From: Burkholderiales bacterium
GTDB taxonomy: Bacteria > Pseudomonadota > Gammaproteobacteria > Burkholderiales > Burkholderiaceae_C
DNA: 52,496 bases
NCBI GenBank assembly: GCA_028872015.1
Contig: JAGWLO010000018.1
Span: forward strand, 1 to 52,496
Reading direction: 5' to 3'
Made by a program: the position numbers and the translations under genes. The notes under the pieces were generated by a model. That model had not been told where the DNA came from, did not search any database, and worked only from the letters and a program-made list of their open reading frames with translations. How positions within the stretch are numbered: the first letter of the stretch is position 1; every line of letters begins with the position of its first letter. Below, one piece after another: positions 39,012-50,136 of the stretch.

Positions 39012-39620
39012 ATGAGTGTGCAGGAAACCGTGGGCCTGGGCATGGTGCCCATCGTCATCGAACAGTCGGGCCGCGGCGAGCGCGCCTACGACATCTACAG
39101 CCGGCTGCTGCGCGAGCGCATCGTGTTCCTGGTCGGCCCGGTGAACGATGCCACGGCCAACCTCGTGGTGGCGCAGATGCTGTTTCTCGAGAGCGAGAAC
39201 CCCGACAAGGACATCTTCCTCTACATCAACTCGCCCGGCGGCAGTGTCAGCGCCGGCCTGTCCATCTACGACACCATGCAGTTCATCAAGCCCGATGTCA
39301 GCACGCTGTGCATGGGCATGGCGGCCAGCATGGGCAGCTTCCTGCTGATGGCCGGGGCCAAGGGCAAGCGCTCGGCGCTGCCGAACTCGCGCGTGATGAT
39401 CCACCAGCCCTCGGGCGGTGCACAGGGGCAGGCCACCGACATCGAGATCCAGGCCCGCGAGATCATCAAGACGCGCGAGCAACTGAACAAGATCTACGCC
39501 GCGCGGACCGGCCAGCCGCTGGACCGCATCGTGGCCGACATGGAGCGCGACCTCTGGATGTCGCCCGCCGAGGCCAAGGACTACGGGCTGATCGACCAGG
39601 TCCTGGACAAGCGCGCTTGA
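39012..39620 (+). CDS. clpP: ATP-dependent Clp protease proteolytic subunit
   Basis: This 202-residue serine peptidase forms the barrel that degrades proteins fed by ClpX or ClpA. The catalytic Ser is in [12 protein letters not shown] and the catalytic His in [30 protein letters not shown] is the typical handle and oxyanion region. ATG 39012 is chosen because GAGGAG lies 6 nt upstream and [20 protein letters not shown] is the family start; an ATG at 38994 overlapping the tig stop would add six residues. clpX follows. Confidence 0.97.
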   Translation: MSVQETVGLGMVPIVIEQSGRGERAYDIYSRLLRERIVFLVGPVNDATANLVVAQMLFLESENPDKDIFLYINSPGGSVSAGLSIYDTMQFIKPDVSTLCMGMAASMGSFLLMAGAKGKRSALPNSRVMIHQPSGGAQGQATDIEIQAREIIKTREQLNKIYAARTGQPLDRIVADMERDLWMSPAEAKDYGLIDQVLDKRA

Positions 39621-39742
39621 ATCGACGCGCCAGGCCGCCGAATCGGGCCCGTTCGGTGCTGCTGTTCGCCCCCTCGGGCCGGCGGGTACTTGATCTATGA
39701 TGAAGTCGCAATCCGCGAGCTACACCGCTGGCACACTGATCC

Positions 39743-41011
39743 ATGGCTGAAAAGAAGGGCGCTTCCGGCGAGAAGGTGCTGTACTGCTCGTTCTGCGGCA
39801 AGAGCCAGCACGAGGTGAAGAAGCTCATCGCAGGGCCGTCGGTCTTCATCTGCGACGAGTGCATCGAGCTGTGCAACGACATCATCCGCGACGAGGTGCC
39901 GGCCGAAAGCGCCACGGCCAAGGCCGGCAAGTCCGATCTGCCGATCCCGTCCGAGATCAAGGCCAGCCTCGATCAGTACGTGATCGGGCAGGACGTGGCC
40001 AAGCGCACGCTGTCGGTGGCGGTGTACAACCACTACAAGCGGCTGAAGCACATGGGTGCCGCAGCCAAGGACGAGGTCGAGCTGAGCAAGAGCAACATCC
40101 TGCTCATCGGCCCCACCGGCAGCGGCAAGACGCTGCTGGCGCAGACGCTGGCGCGGCTGCTGAACGTGCCGTTCGTCATCGCCGATGCGACCACGCTCAC
40201 CGAGGCCGGCTATGTGGGCGAGGACGTCGAGAACATCATCCAGAAGCTGCTGCAGAACTGCAGCTACGACGTCGAGCGCGCGCAGCGCGGCATCGTCTAC
40301 ATCGACGAGATCGACAAGATCAGCCGCAAGGCCGACAACCCCAGCATCACGCGCGATGTCTCCGGTGAAGGCGTGCAGCAGGCCTTGCTCAAGCTGGTGG
40401 AAGGCACGATGGCCAGCGTGCCGCCGCAGGGCGGGCGCAAGCACCCGAACCAGGACTTCCTGCAGATCGACACCACCAACATCCTGTTCATCTGCGGCGG
40501 TGCCTTCGACGGCCTCGAGAAGGTGATCCAGAGTCGCACCGAGAAGTCGGGCATCGGCTTCGCCGCCAGCGTGCACAGCAAGAACGAGAAGCGCGCCGCC
40601 GACCTGTTCCGCGAAGCCGAGCCCGAAGACCTGATCAAGTTCGGTCTCATCCCCGAGCTGGTGGGCCGCCTGCCGGTGGTCGCCACGCTGGGCGAGCTGA
40701 CCGAGGAGGCGATGGTGCAGATCCTCACGGAGCCCAAGAACGCGCTCGTCAAGCAGTACCAGAAGCTGTTCGCCATGGACGATGTCGAGCTCGAGGTTCG
40801 GCCCTCGGCGCTGACGGCGATCGCCCGCAAGGCGCTGGCCCGCAAGACCGGCGCCCGGGGGCTGCGCTCGATCCTGGAGCACTCGCTGATCGACACCATG
40901 TTCGAGCTGCCGACCCTGGACGGCGTGGCCAAGGTGGTCATCGACGATCACATCGTCGAGGAAGGCGCCAAGCCCCTGCTGGTCTACCGCGAGCACAAGG
41001 CCAGCGCCTGA
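39743..41011 (+). CDS. clpX: ATP-dependent Clp protease ATP-binding subunit ClpX
   Basis: This 422-residue AAA+ unfoldase delivers substrates to ClpP. The N-terminal zinc-binding domain has four cysteines (CSFCGKSQ then CDECIELC). Walker A is GPTGSGKT and Walker [25 protein letters not shown] and the sensor region [20 protein letters not shown] complete the family. A TATGAT hexamer at 39696-39701 may be a -10 element, suggesting clpX can be transcribed apart from clpP, but no clear -35 or heat-shock box is seen. Confidence 0.98.
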   Translation: MAEKKGASGEKVLYCSFCGKSQHEVKKLIAGPSVFICDECIELCNDIIRDEVPAESATAKAGKSDLPIPSEIKASLDQYVIGQDVAKRTLSVAVYNHYKRLKHMGAAAKDEVELSKSNILLIGPTGSGKTLLAQTLARLLNVPFVIADATTLTEAGYVGEDVENIIQKLLQNCSYDVERAQRGIVYIDEIDKISRKADNPSITRDVSGEGVQQALLKLVEGTMASVPPQGGRKHPNQDFLQIDTTNILFICGGAFDGLEKVIQSRTEKSGIGFAASVHSKNEKRAADLFREAEPEDLIKFGLIPELVGRLPVVATLGELTEEAMVQILTEPKNALVKQYQKLFAMDDVELEVRPSALTAIARKALARKTGARGLRSILEHSLIDTMFELPTLDGVAKVVIDDHIVEEGAKPLLVYREHKASA

Positions 41012-41020
41012 ACGCCCCAT

Positions 41021-41060
41021 GGCCCGGCCGGCCATCGGGCCGGCGGCCGGTGTCTTGTTT
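41021..41060 (+). terminator. Hairpin between clpX and lon, possible weak terminator
   Basis: GGCCCG (41021-41026) and CGGGCC (41036-41041) form a stem with a 9-nt loop, and a short T-rich run (TCTTGTTTT) follows after about 12 nt. The GC-rich region allows alternative folds. It may reduce read-through from clpX into lon. Confidence 0.35.
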
Positions 41061-41106
41061 TACCGCTCCCGGGCCTCACGTGCCGGGGAGAAAGTGAGGT
41101 CTCCCA

Positions 41107-43539
<2,433 letters not shown>

Positions 43540-43547
43540 ACTTGGTT

Positions 43548-43553
43548 TATAGT
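43548..43553 (+). promoter_or_regulatory. Candidate -10 element of tRNA-Gly
   Basis: TATAGT lies 40 bp upstream of the tRNA-Gly 5' end, with TGGACT at 43524-43529 as a weak -35 match 18 bp away. Confidence 0.4.
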
Positions 43554-43593
43554 GTGAGGCTCGACGCGAGGGCCAGCCCGGCGTCGGGGCCAT

Positions 43594-43669
<76 letters not shown>

Positions 43670-43682
43670 GTCAGCGCGATCG

Positions 43683-43709
43683 AAGGGAAGCCCCAGGGCT
43701 TCCCTTTCT
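43683..43709 (+). terminator. Rho-independent terminator between tRNA-Gly and tRNA-Cys
   Basis: AAGGGAAGCC (43683-43692) pairs exactly with GGCTTCCCTT (43697-43706) around a CCAG loop, and the tail continues TCTTGTT. It ends 57 bp before tRNA-Cys, so the tRNA-Gly transcript probably stops here. Confidence 0.7.
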
Positions 43710-43764
43710 TGTTGGTACCATCGTGCCTCGCTGGCGATCAGCGCGGATCACCTCGGTTCTGCAC

Positions 43765-43838
43765 GGCGCGATAGCAAAGCGGTTATGCAACGGATTGCAA
43801 ATCCGTCTAGCCCGGTTCGACTCCGGGTCGCGCCTCCA
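43765..43838 (+). tRNA. tRNA-Cys(GCA)
   Basis: A 74-nt tRNA with acceptor GGCGCGA (43765-43771) pairing with TCGCGCC, discriminator T and encoded CCA. The anticodon stem-loop CGGATTGCAAATCCG has anticodon GCA, and CCGGTTCGACTCCGG is the T-arm. Confidence 0.98.
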
Positions 43839-43867
43839 CCCACCAGCCGCCTGATCGCCCGGCGCCC

Positions 43868-43956
43868 GCCCGGATGGCGAAATCGGCAGACGCAGCGGAC
43901 TTAAAATCCGCGGCCCGTCACTGGGCATACGGGTTCGAGTCCCGTTCCGGGCACCA
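43868..43956 (+). tRNA. tRNA-Leu(UAA)
   Basis: An 89-nt class II tRNA with acceptor GCCCGGA (43868-43874) pairing with TCCGGGC, discriminator A and encoded CCA. The anticodon stem-loop GCGGACTTAAAATCCGC has anticodon TAA, the variable arm is long, and CGGGTTCGAGTCCCG is the T-arm. Confidence 0.98.
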
Positions 43957-44015
43957 GCGCCCGACACCCAGGTGTCTCCAGGTGCGAGACCCGCGTCAGC
44001 AAGACCTGCCGACAA

Positions 44016-44035
44016 AATAGTACGATCGTTCTATT
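44016..44035. promoter_or_regulatory. TetR-type palindromic operator candidate upstream of etfBA
   Basis: The 20-bp element has left half AATAGTACGA and right half TCGTTCTATT, whose reverse complement AATAGAACGA matches the left half at 9 of 10 positions. It is AT-rich at its flanks and lies 89 bp upstream of etfB. A -10-like TAGAAT is at 44074-44079. Comparative genomics places etf genes of betaproteobacteria under TetR-family fatty-acid regulators; which regulator binds here is not shown. Confidence 0.6.
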
Positions 44036-44073
44036 CCGTTCCGTCGAGCGGGTTCGCCGCAGGGTGCGGCGCC

Positions 44074-44079
44074 TAGAAT
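44074..44079 (+). promoter_or_regulatory. Candidate -10 element of etfBA
   Basis: TAGAAT lies 45 bp upstream of the etfB start and resembles the hexamer found upstream of ppa. No strong -35 hexamer is seen. Confidence 0.35.
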
Positions 44080-44124
44080 CCGCCGGGCCGAGCGAAGCCG
44101 AACTAGCGTGCAGGAGTGTCAACC

Positions 44125-44874
44125 ATGAAGGTGCTGGTCCCCGTCAAGCGGGTGGTCGACTACAACGTCAAGGTGCGTGTGAAGGGCGACGGCACGGGCG
44201 TCGACACGGCCAACGTCAAGATGAGCATGAACCCCTTCGACGAGATTGCCGTCGAGGAGGCTGTGCGGCTGAAGGAGAAGGGCGTGGTCAGCGAGATCGT
44301 GGCCGTCTCCTGCGGCGTCACCCAGTGCCAGGAGACGCTGCGCACGGCCATGGCCATCGGCGCCGACCGCGCAATCCTGGTGGAATGCGCCGAGGAGCTG
44401 CAGCCTCTGGCGGTCGCCAAGCTGCTGAAGGCGCTGGTGGACAAGGAGCAGCCGGGCCTGGTCATCCTGGGCAAGCAGGCCATCGACGACGACTGCAACC
44501 AGACCGGCCAGATGCTGGCGGCCCTGGCCGGCCTGCCGCAGGCCACCTTCGCGAGCAAGGTCGAGGTGGCGGATGGCCACGCCTGGGTCACGCGCGAGGT
44601 CGATGGCGGCCTGGAGACGCTCAAGCTCAGGCTGCCGGCGGTCGTCACCACCGACCTTCGCCTGAACGAGCCGCGCTACGTGACGCTGCCCAACATCATG
44701 AAGGCCAAGAAAAAGCCGCTCGACGTCTTCAAGCCCGGCGATCTGGGTGTGGATGTGACGCCGCGCATCAAGACGCTGAAGGTCAGCGAGCCGCCCAAGC
44801 GCGGCGCCGGCATCAAGGTGCCCGATGTCGCCACCCTGGTGGCCAAGCTCAAGAACGAAGCCAAGGTGATCTGA
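44125..44874 (+). CDS. etfB: Electron transfer flavoprotein, beta subunit
   Basis: This 249-residue subunit pairs with EtfA and carries electrons from acyl-CoA dehydrogenases to the ubiquinone pool. It has the family N-terminus [20 protein letters not shown], the segment [20 protein letters not shown], and the AMP-binding region [23 protein letters not shown] 44125 has CAGGAG 8 nt upstream. etfA starts with no gap. Confidence 0.97.
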   Translation: MKVLVPVKRVVDYNVKVRVKGDGTGVDTANVKMSMNPFDEIAVEEAVRLKEKGVVSEIVAVSCGVTQCQETLRTAMAIGADRAILVECAEELQPLAVAKLLKALVDKEQPGLVILGKQAIDDDCNQTGQMLAALAGLPQATFASKVEVADGHAWVTREVDGGLETLKLRLPAVVTTDLRLNEPRYVTLPNIMKAKKKPLDVFKPGDLGVDVTPRIKTLKVSEPPKRGAGIKVPDVATLVAKLKNEAKVI

Positions 44875-45807
44875 ATGGCCAGCCTCGTCATTGCCGAACA
44901 CGACAACGCGACCGTCAAGGGCGCCACCCTGAACACCGTCACCGCGGCGCTGCAATGCGGCGGCGAAGTGCACGTGCTGATCGCGGGCACCGATGCGGCC
45001 GGCGCCGCCCGGGCCGCCGCGCAGATTGCTGGCGTGGCCAAGGTGCTGCACGCCGACGCGCCGGGCCTGAACCACGGCCTGGCCGAAAACCTCGCCGCCC
45101 AGGTGCTGGCCGTGGCCCCGCGCTACAGCCACCTGCTGTTTCCGGCCACGGCCGCGGGCAAGAACGTGGCGCCGCGCGTGGCCGCGCTGCTGGACGTGGC
45201 GCAGATCAGCGATGCCACCAAGGTGCTCTCGGCCGACACCTTCGAGCGGCCCATCTACGCCGGCAACGCCATCGCCACCGTGCAGAGCACCGATGCCATC
45301 AAGGTGATCACCGTGCGTACCACCGGCTTCGACCCCGCCGCGGCCACGGGCGGCCAGGCGGCCGTCGAGACGCTGCCGGCAGTCGCCGACAGTGGCGCCT
45401 CGACCTTCATGGGCAGCGAGATCGCCAAGAGCGACCGGCCCGAGCTGACGGCGGCCAAGATCATCGTCAGCGGCGGTCGCGCGATGGGCAGCAGCGACAA
45501 GTTCGATGCCGTGCTCACGCCGCTGGCCGACAAGCTCGGCGCGGCGCTCGGTGCCAGCCGCGCCGCGGTGGACGCCGGCTACGCGCCCAACGACTGGCAA
45601 GTGGGCCAGACCGGCAAGATCGTGGCGCCTCAGCTGTACATCGCCTGCGGCATCTCCGGGGCGATCCAGCACCTGGCGGGCATGAAGGACAGCAAGGTCA
45701 TCGTCGCCATCAACAAGGACCCCGAGGCCCCGATCTTCAGCGTCGCCGATTACGGGCTCGAAGCCGATCTGTTCGTCGCGGTGCCCGAGCTCGTCGAGAA
45801 ACTCTGA
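44875..45807 (+). CDS. etfA: Electron transfer flavoprotein, alpha subunit
   Basis: This 310-residue FAD-binding subunit of ETF begins directly after the etfB stop. The FAD domain is complete: [74 protein letters not shown] and [20 protein letters not shown] strong terminator follows 16 bp after the stop, separating it from the acyl-CoA dehydrogenase gene, though the two act together. Confidence 0.97.
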   Translation: MASLVIAEHDNATVKGATLNTVTAALQCGGEVHVLIAGTDAAGAARAAAQIAGVAKVLHADAPGLNHGLAENLAAQVLAVAPRYSHLLFPATAAGKNVAPRVAALLDVAQISDATKVLSADTFERPIYAGNAIATVQSTDAIKVITVRTTGFDPAAATGGQAAVETLPAVADSGASTFMGSEIAKSDRPELTAAKIIVSGGRAMGSSDKFDAVLTPLADKLGAALGASRAAVDAGYAPNDWQVGQTGKIVAPQLYIACGISGAIQHLAGMKDSKVIVAINKDPEAPIFSVADYGLEADLFVAVPELVEKL

Positions 45808-45823
45808 CCCCGCCACCCGAACA

Positions 45824-45851
45824 GGGCGCCCCTCGCGGCGCCCTTTTTGTT
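45824..45851 (+). terminator. Rho-independent terminator after etfA
   Basis: GGGCGCC (45824-45830) and GGCGCCC (45837-45843) form an exact 7-bp stem with a 6-nt loop, followed by TTTTTGTT. It lies 16 bp after etfA and ends 17 bp before the dehydrogenase start. Confidence 0.82.
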
Positions 45852-45868
45852 CCATCCGGAGACCCACC

Positions 45869-47644
45869 ATGAGCTATCGCGCCCCCGTCCAGGACCTGCT
45901 GTTCGTGATGAAGGAGCTGGCCGGCATCGACGCGGTGGCCGCGCTGCCCGGGCACGAGGACGCGGGCCTGGATACCGCTGCTGCCGTGCTGCAGGAGTGC
46001 GCCCGCTTCAACCAGGAGGTGGTGGCGCCGCTGAACTGGGCCGGCGACCAGAACCCCTCGTCGTTCAAGGCTGGTGTGGTGACGACCACGCCCGGCTTCA
46101 GGCAGGCCTTCCGCCAGTTTGCCGAAGGCGGCTGGCAGGGGCTGCAGCACCCCACGGCGTTCGGCGGCCAGGGCCTGCCCAAGCTGATCGGCGCCGCCTG
46201 CTGCGAGATGGTCAACAGCGCCAACATGAGCTTCGCGCTGTGCCCGCTGCTCACCGACGGCGCGATCGAGGCGCTGCTGACGGCCGGCACCGACGCCCAG
46301 CAGGTCGCCTACATCCCGAACATGATCAGCGGCCGCTGGACGGGCACCATGAACCTGACCGAACCGCAGGCCGGCAGCGACCTCAGCCTCGTGCGCACCC
46401 GCGCCGAGCCGCAGGCCGACGGCAGCTACAAGCTCTTCGGCACCAAGATCTACATCACCTACGGCGAGCACGACATGGCGGACAACATCGTCCACCTGGT
46501 GCTGGCCCGCGTGGTGGGCGCGCCCGAGGGCGTGAAGGGCATCTCGCTCTTCATCTGCCCCAAGATGCTGCCCGACGGCTCGCGCAACGACGTGCACTGC
46601 GTGAGCATCGAGCACAAGCTGGGCATCAAGGCCAGCCCGACCGCGGTGCTGCAGTACGGCGACCACGGCGGGGCGGTGGCGCACCTCGTCGGGCAGGAGA
46701 ACCGCGGCCTGGAGACCATGTTCATCATGATGAACGCGGCCCGCTTCCAGGTCGGCGTGCAAGGCGTCGCGCTGGCCGAGCGGGCCTACCAGAAAGCCGT
46801 GGCCTACGCGCGCGACCGGGTGCAGAGCCGGCCGGTGGACGGCTCGATCCAGGCCGCCGCGCCCATCATCCACCACCCCGACGTGCGCCGCATGCTGATG
46901 CGCATGCGGGCCCACACCGAGGCCTGCCGCGCGATGGCGCTGGTGGCCGCCAGCGCGTACGACGCCGCGCACGCCCACCCCGACGCGACCACGCGCCGGC
47001 AGAACCAGGCCTTCTACGAGTTCCTGGTGCCGCTGGTGAAGGGCCTGTCCACCGAGATGAGCCTGGAGGTGGCCAGCCTGGGCGTGCAGGTGCACGGCGG
47101 CATGGGCTTCATCGAGGAGACGGGTGCGGCGCAATACCTGCGCGACGCCAAGATCCTGACCATCTACGAAGGCACCACCGCGATCCAGGCGAACGACCTG
47201 GTGGGCCGCAAGACCGCCCGCGACGGTGGCCAGGTGGCGCGCGCGATCGCGCGCCGGATCGAGACCACGGTCGGCGAGCTCAACGCCCGCAGCAGCGCTG
47301 CGGGCCGCACGCTGGCCCGGCGGCTGGAGGCCGCGCGCAGCGCCTTCGTCGACGCCGTGGACTTCGTGGCCGGCCAGACCCAGGCGCAGCCCAACGCGGT
47401 GTTCGCCGGCAGCGTGCCCTACCTGATGCTTGCCGGCACCACGGTGGCGGGCTGGCAGATGGCGCGCGCGCTGATGGCGGCCGAAGACCGGCTTGCCGAA
47501 GGTGTCGACACCGAGTTCATGGCCGCCAAGATCGCCACCGCGCGCTTCTACGGCGACCACATCCTCAACCAGGTTCCGGCCCTGCGCGACAGCATCGTCG
47601 AAGGGGCCGAGGCCGTCACCGCCCTTGCGCTGGAGTCGTTCTGA
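45869..47644 (+). CDS. Acyl-CoA dehydrogenase (long, with C-terminal extension)
   Basis: This 591-residue FAD enzyme oxidises an acyl-CoA at C2-C3 and passes electrons to ETF, encoded just upstream. It belongs to the roughly 600-residue subgroup (similar to DmdC-like enzymes), with an N-terminal extension [20 protein letters not shown], the FAD/substrate core ([40 protein letters not shown]) and the catalytic-Glu segment [20 protein letters not shown]. An extra C-terminal domain follows from about residue 460. Substrate unknown. The stop overlaps the next start (TGATG). Confidence 0.94.
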   Translation: MSYRAPVQDLLFVMKELAGIDAVAALPGHEDAGLDTAAAVLQECARFNQEVVAPLNWAGDQNPSSFKAGVVTTTPGFRQAFRQFAEGGWQGLQHPTAFGGQGLPKLIGAACCEMVNSANMSFALCPLLTDGAIEALLTAGTDAQQVAYIPNMISGRWTGTMNLTEPQAGSDLSLVRTRAEPQADGSYKLFGTKIYITYGEHDMADNIVHLVLARVVGAPEGVKGISLFICPKMLPDGSRNDVHCVSIEHKLGIKASPTAVLQYGDHGGAVAHLVGQENRGLETMFIMMNAARFQVGVQGVALAERAYQKAVAYARDRVQSRPVDGSIQAAAPIIHHPDVRRMLMRMRAHTEACRAMALVAASAYDAAHAHPDATTRRQNQAFYEFLVPLVKGLSTEMSLEVASLGVQVHGGMGFIEETGAAQYLRDAKILTIYEGTTAIQANDLVGRKTARDGGQVARAIARRIETTVGELNARSSAAGRTLARRLEAARSAFVDAVDFVAGQTQAQPNAVFAGSVPYLMLAGTTVAGWQMARALMAAEDRLAEGVDTEFMAAKIATARFYGDHILNQVPALRDSIVEGAEAVTALALESF

Positions 47645-48636
47645 TGGCCGTGCCCCCGAGCTCACCGCGTCCGCTGCCCAGCGCCCTGCAGCGCGTGCCG
47701 CTGCCCATCATCGGCGCGCCGCTGTTCATCATCAGCCACCCCAAGCTGGTGATCGCGCAATGCACCGCCGGCGTCGTGGGCAGCATGCCGGCGCTGAACG
47801 CGCGCCCGGCCTCGCAGCTGGACGAGTGGCTGGCCGAAATCACCGAGTCGCTCGCGGCCTGGGACCGCGCGCACCCCGAGCGCAAGGCGGCGCCGTTCGC
47901 CATCAACCAGATCGTGCACAAGAGCAACGACCGGCTCGAGCACGACCTGGAGGTCTGCGCCAAGTACAAGGTGCCCATCGTCATCACCTCGCTGGGCGCC
48001 CGCACCGACCTCAACCAAGCCGTCCACGCCTGGGGTGGCGTGGTGCTGCACGACATCATCAACAACGCCTTCGCCAGGAAGGCGATCGAGAAGGGCGCCG
48101 ACGGCCTGATCGCGGTGGCCGCCGGCGCCGGCGGGCATGCCGGCGTGAAGAGCCCGTTCGCGCTGGTCCAGGAGATCCGCCGCTGGTTCAGCGGCCCGCT
48201 GGCGCTCAGCGGTGCGATCGCCACCGGCGACGGCGTGCTCGCCGCGCTGGCCGCCGGTGCCGACTTCGCCTACATCGGCTCGGCCTTCATCGCCACCGAG
48301 GAGGCGCGCGCGGCCCAGGCCTACAAGCAGTGCATCGTCGACAGCAGCAGCGACGACATCGTCTACTCCAGCCTGTTCACGGGCGTCCACGGCAACTACC
48401 TCAAGCCCAGCATCCGCGCGGCCGGCCTGGATCCCGACCACCTGCCCGAGAGCGACCCCAGCCAGATGAACTTCGGCGGCGACGCGAAGAAGGCCTGGAA
48501 GGACATCTGGGGCTGCGGCCAGGGCATCGGCGCGGTCGACGCGATCGTGCCCGTGGCCGAGCTGGTGGCGCGGCTGGCGCGCGAGCTGCACGCGGCACAG
48601 GCCCGCACCGTGGCGCGGCTGACCCTGGCGGCCTGA
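47644..48636 (+). CDS. Nitronate monooxygenase-like flavoprotein (2-nitropropane dioxygenase family)
   Basis: This 330-residue protein has the FMN-binding TIM barrel of the nitronate monooxygenase family: LPIIGAPLFIISHPKLVIAQ, VVGSMPALNARP, AFARKAIEKGADGLIAVAAG, AGGHAGVKSPF and ALSGAIATGDGVLAALAAGA. The His in GAGGHAG is the catalytic base in known members. Such enzymes detoxify nitronates, but the family also includes trans-2-enoyl-ACP reductases. It overlaps both neighbours by 1 nt (TGATG). Its placement beside a dehydrogenase suggests a lipid-linked role. Confidence 0.88.
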   Translation: MAVPPSSPRPLPSALQRVPLPIIGAPLFIISHPKLVIAQCTAGVVGSMPALNARPASQLDEWLAEITESLAAWDRAHPERKAAPFAINQIVHKSNDRLEHDLEVCAKYKVPIVITSLGARTDLNQAVHAWGGVVLHDIINNAFARKAIEKGADGLIAVAAGAGGHAGVKSPFALVQEIRRWFSGPLALSGAIATGDGVLAALAAGADFAYIGSAFIATEEARAAQAYKQCIVDSSSDDIVYSSLFTGVHGNYLKPSIRAAGLDPDHLPESDPSQMNFGGDAKKAWKDIWGCGQGIGAVDAIVPVAELVARLARELHAAQARTVARLTLAA

Positions 48637-49898
48637 TGTCCGGGACGGGCCTGGCGGCGCCGCTGCGGCAGGCGCTGGTCAACGCCACCGTGTTCGACAG
48701 CGTGCAGGGCGTGCTGCGGCCGCACTGCACGCTGGTGATCGAAGGCGAGCGCATCGCTGCGGTCACCGACGAGCCGCTGCAGGTGGACGACGCGCTGCGC
48801 ATCGACCTCGGCGGCCGGGTCGTCCTGCCCGGGCTCATCGACGCCCATGTGCACGTGGTCGCGGCCACGCACGACCTGGCGGGGCTGGCGCTGCAGCCGC
48901 CCTCGCTGGTGGGCGCGCAGAGCAGCCGCATCCTGCGCGAGATGCTGCACCGCGGCTTCACCACCGTGCGCGATGCCGCGGGGGCCGACGCGGGCCTGCA
49001 GGAAGCCGTGGCGCGCGGCCTGTACGAAGGCCCGCGGCTGTTCATCGCCGGCCAGTCCATCAGCCAGACCGGCGGCCACGCCGACCTGCGGCCGCGCGGC
49101 GTGCGCGGCGAGGGCCTGTTCTGCGCCTGCGCCGGCCTCGGCCTGGCGGGCGCCATCGCCGATGGCGTGGGGCCGGTACGACGTGCCGTGCGCGAGCAGG
49201 TGCGCCAGGGCGCCGACCACATCAAGATCATGGCCGGCGGCGGCATCAGCAGCCCCAGCGACCCGATCGACGGCACCCAGTTCTCGATCGACGAGCTGCG
49301 CGCGGCCGTCGAAGAGGCCGAGGCCGCCAACCTGTACGTGCTGGCCCATGCCTACTCGCCGCGTGCGGTGACGCGCGCGGTGCAGGCCGGCGTGCGCTCG
49401 ATCGAGCATGGCAACCTCATCGACGAGGCCACCGTGCGCGTGATGAAGGCGCACGGCGCCTTCCTGGTGCCCACCCTGGCCACCTATGCCGCGCTGGCCG
49501 ACGAGGGGCAGCGCCTGGGCTGGTCGGCGGCGATGCTGGACAAGCTGGCGGTGGTGCAGGCGCGTGGCATCGAGGCCGTGCGGCTGGCGCGTGCCGAAGG
49601 GGTGCCGGTGGCCTTCGGCACCGACCTGCTGGGCCACATGCACGGCCGGCAGAACACCGAGTTCGCGTTGCGCGGCCCGGCGCTTTCGGCGGTGCAGACG
49701 CTGCAGGGCGCCACCATCGTCGCGGCGCGGCTGATGCGGCAAGAAGGTCGCATCGGCGCGCTGGTGGCCGGCGCCTGGGCCGACCTGCTGGTCGTCGACG
49801 GCGACCCCACGCGCGAACTCACGATGCTGGCCGAGCCGGCCATGGGCATCCGGCTGCTGATGCAGGCCGGGCGCATCGTGCGCAGCAGCCTGGGCTGA
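48636..49898 (+). CDS. Metal-dependent amidohydrolase (imidazolonepropionase/prolidase-like)
   Basis: This 420-residue amidohydrolase-superfamily enzyme has the metal-binding motifs: His pair in LPGLIDAHVHVVAAT, Lys in ADHIKIMAGGGISSP, His in VLAHAYSPRAV and SIEHGNLIDE, and Asp in AFGTDLLGHMHGRQNTEF. The C-terminal beta-sandwich segment GRIGALVAGAWADLLVVDGD is usual. Members hydrolyse amide or peptide bonds, such as Xaa-Pro or Xaa-Arg dipeptides; the substrate here is unknown. It overlaps the upstream stop by 1 nt and is probably the operon's last gene. Confidence 0.9.
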   Translation: MSGTGLAAPLRQALVNATVFDSVQGVLRPHCTLVIEGERIAAVTDEPLQVDDALRIDLGGRVVLPGLIDAHVHVVAATHDLAGLALQPPSLVGAQSSRILREMLHRGFTTVRDAAGADAGLQEAVARGLYEGPRLFIAGQSISQTGGHADLRPRGVRGEGLFCACAGLGLAGAIADGVGPVRRAVREQVRQGADHIKIMAGGGISSPSDPIDGTQFSIDELRAAVEEAEAANLYVLAHAYSPRAVTRAVQAGVRSIEHGNLIDEATVRVMKAHGAFLVPTLATYAALADEGQRLGWSAAMLDKLAVVQARGIEAVRLARAEGVPVAFGTDLLGHMHGRQNTEFALRGPALSAVQTLQGATIVAARLMRQEGRIGALVAGAWADLLVVDGDPTRELTMLAEPAMGIRLLMQAGRIVRSSLG

Positions 49899-49962
49899 AA
49901 AGCGCTGTTCGACCGGTGCTGTTCCAACCCATGCGGCACGCGTGCGGCAGGGGTCCTGGTGA

Positions 49963-49968
49963 TAAAGT
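49963..49968 (+). promoter_or_regulatory. Candidate -10 element of sucA leader RNA
   Basis: TAAAGT (within GATAAAGT) lies 174 bp upstream of the sucA start, just before the structured leader. It fits a sigma-70 -10 box, without a clear -35. Confidence 0.35.
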
Positions 49969-49997
49969 GCCGCGGTTGTCCGCAGTGAAGAGTCCTT

Positions 49998-50130
49998 CCC
50001 GTCCCCTTGCGAATGCCCGTGATGACACGGGCGCAGCAAGGCGGGTCGCTAGTCCGCCAAACCGGTGCAGCCGGGGCCGCGGAAGGTTGATCAACCCATC
50101 GGAGTTCCGCAGACCGGAGCGAAAGGTGAG
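49998..50130 (+). ncRNA. Structured leader RNA upstream of sucA (sucA RNA motif-like)
   Basis: Nested exact stems are visible. CCTTGC (50005-50010) pairs with GCAAGG (50036-50041), enclosing GCCCGTG/CACGGGC (50015-50021 with 50026-50032). GGCGG/CCGCC (50040-50044 with 50054-50058) follows, slightly overlapping the first outer stem so that the two may compete. Then GCGGAA (50079-50084) pairs with TTCCGC (50105-50110) and encloses GGTT-GATC-AACC (50085-50096). A conserved sucA leader motif is known from Burkholderiales as a candidate metabolite-sensing RNA; the match is by context and layout, not by search. Confidence 0.65.
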
Positions 50131-50136
50131 CGAAAG

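Noticed and set aside
39689..39715. Heat-shock (sigma-32) promoter before clpX (CTTGAT)
   Set aside because: No CCCCAT-like -10 box occurs at the required distance.
41054..41100. Heat-shock promoter before lon (CTTGTTT)
   Set aside because: The downstream half does not match the sigma-32 -10 consensus; the sequence is better explained as the tail of a hairpin.
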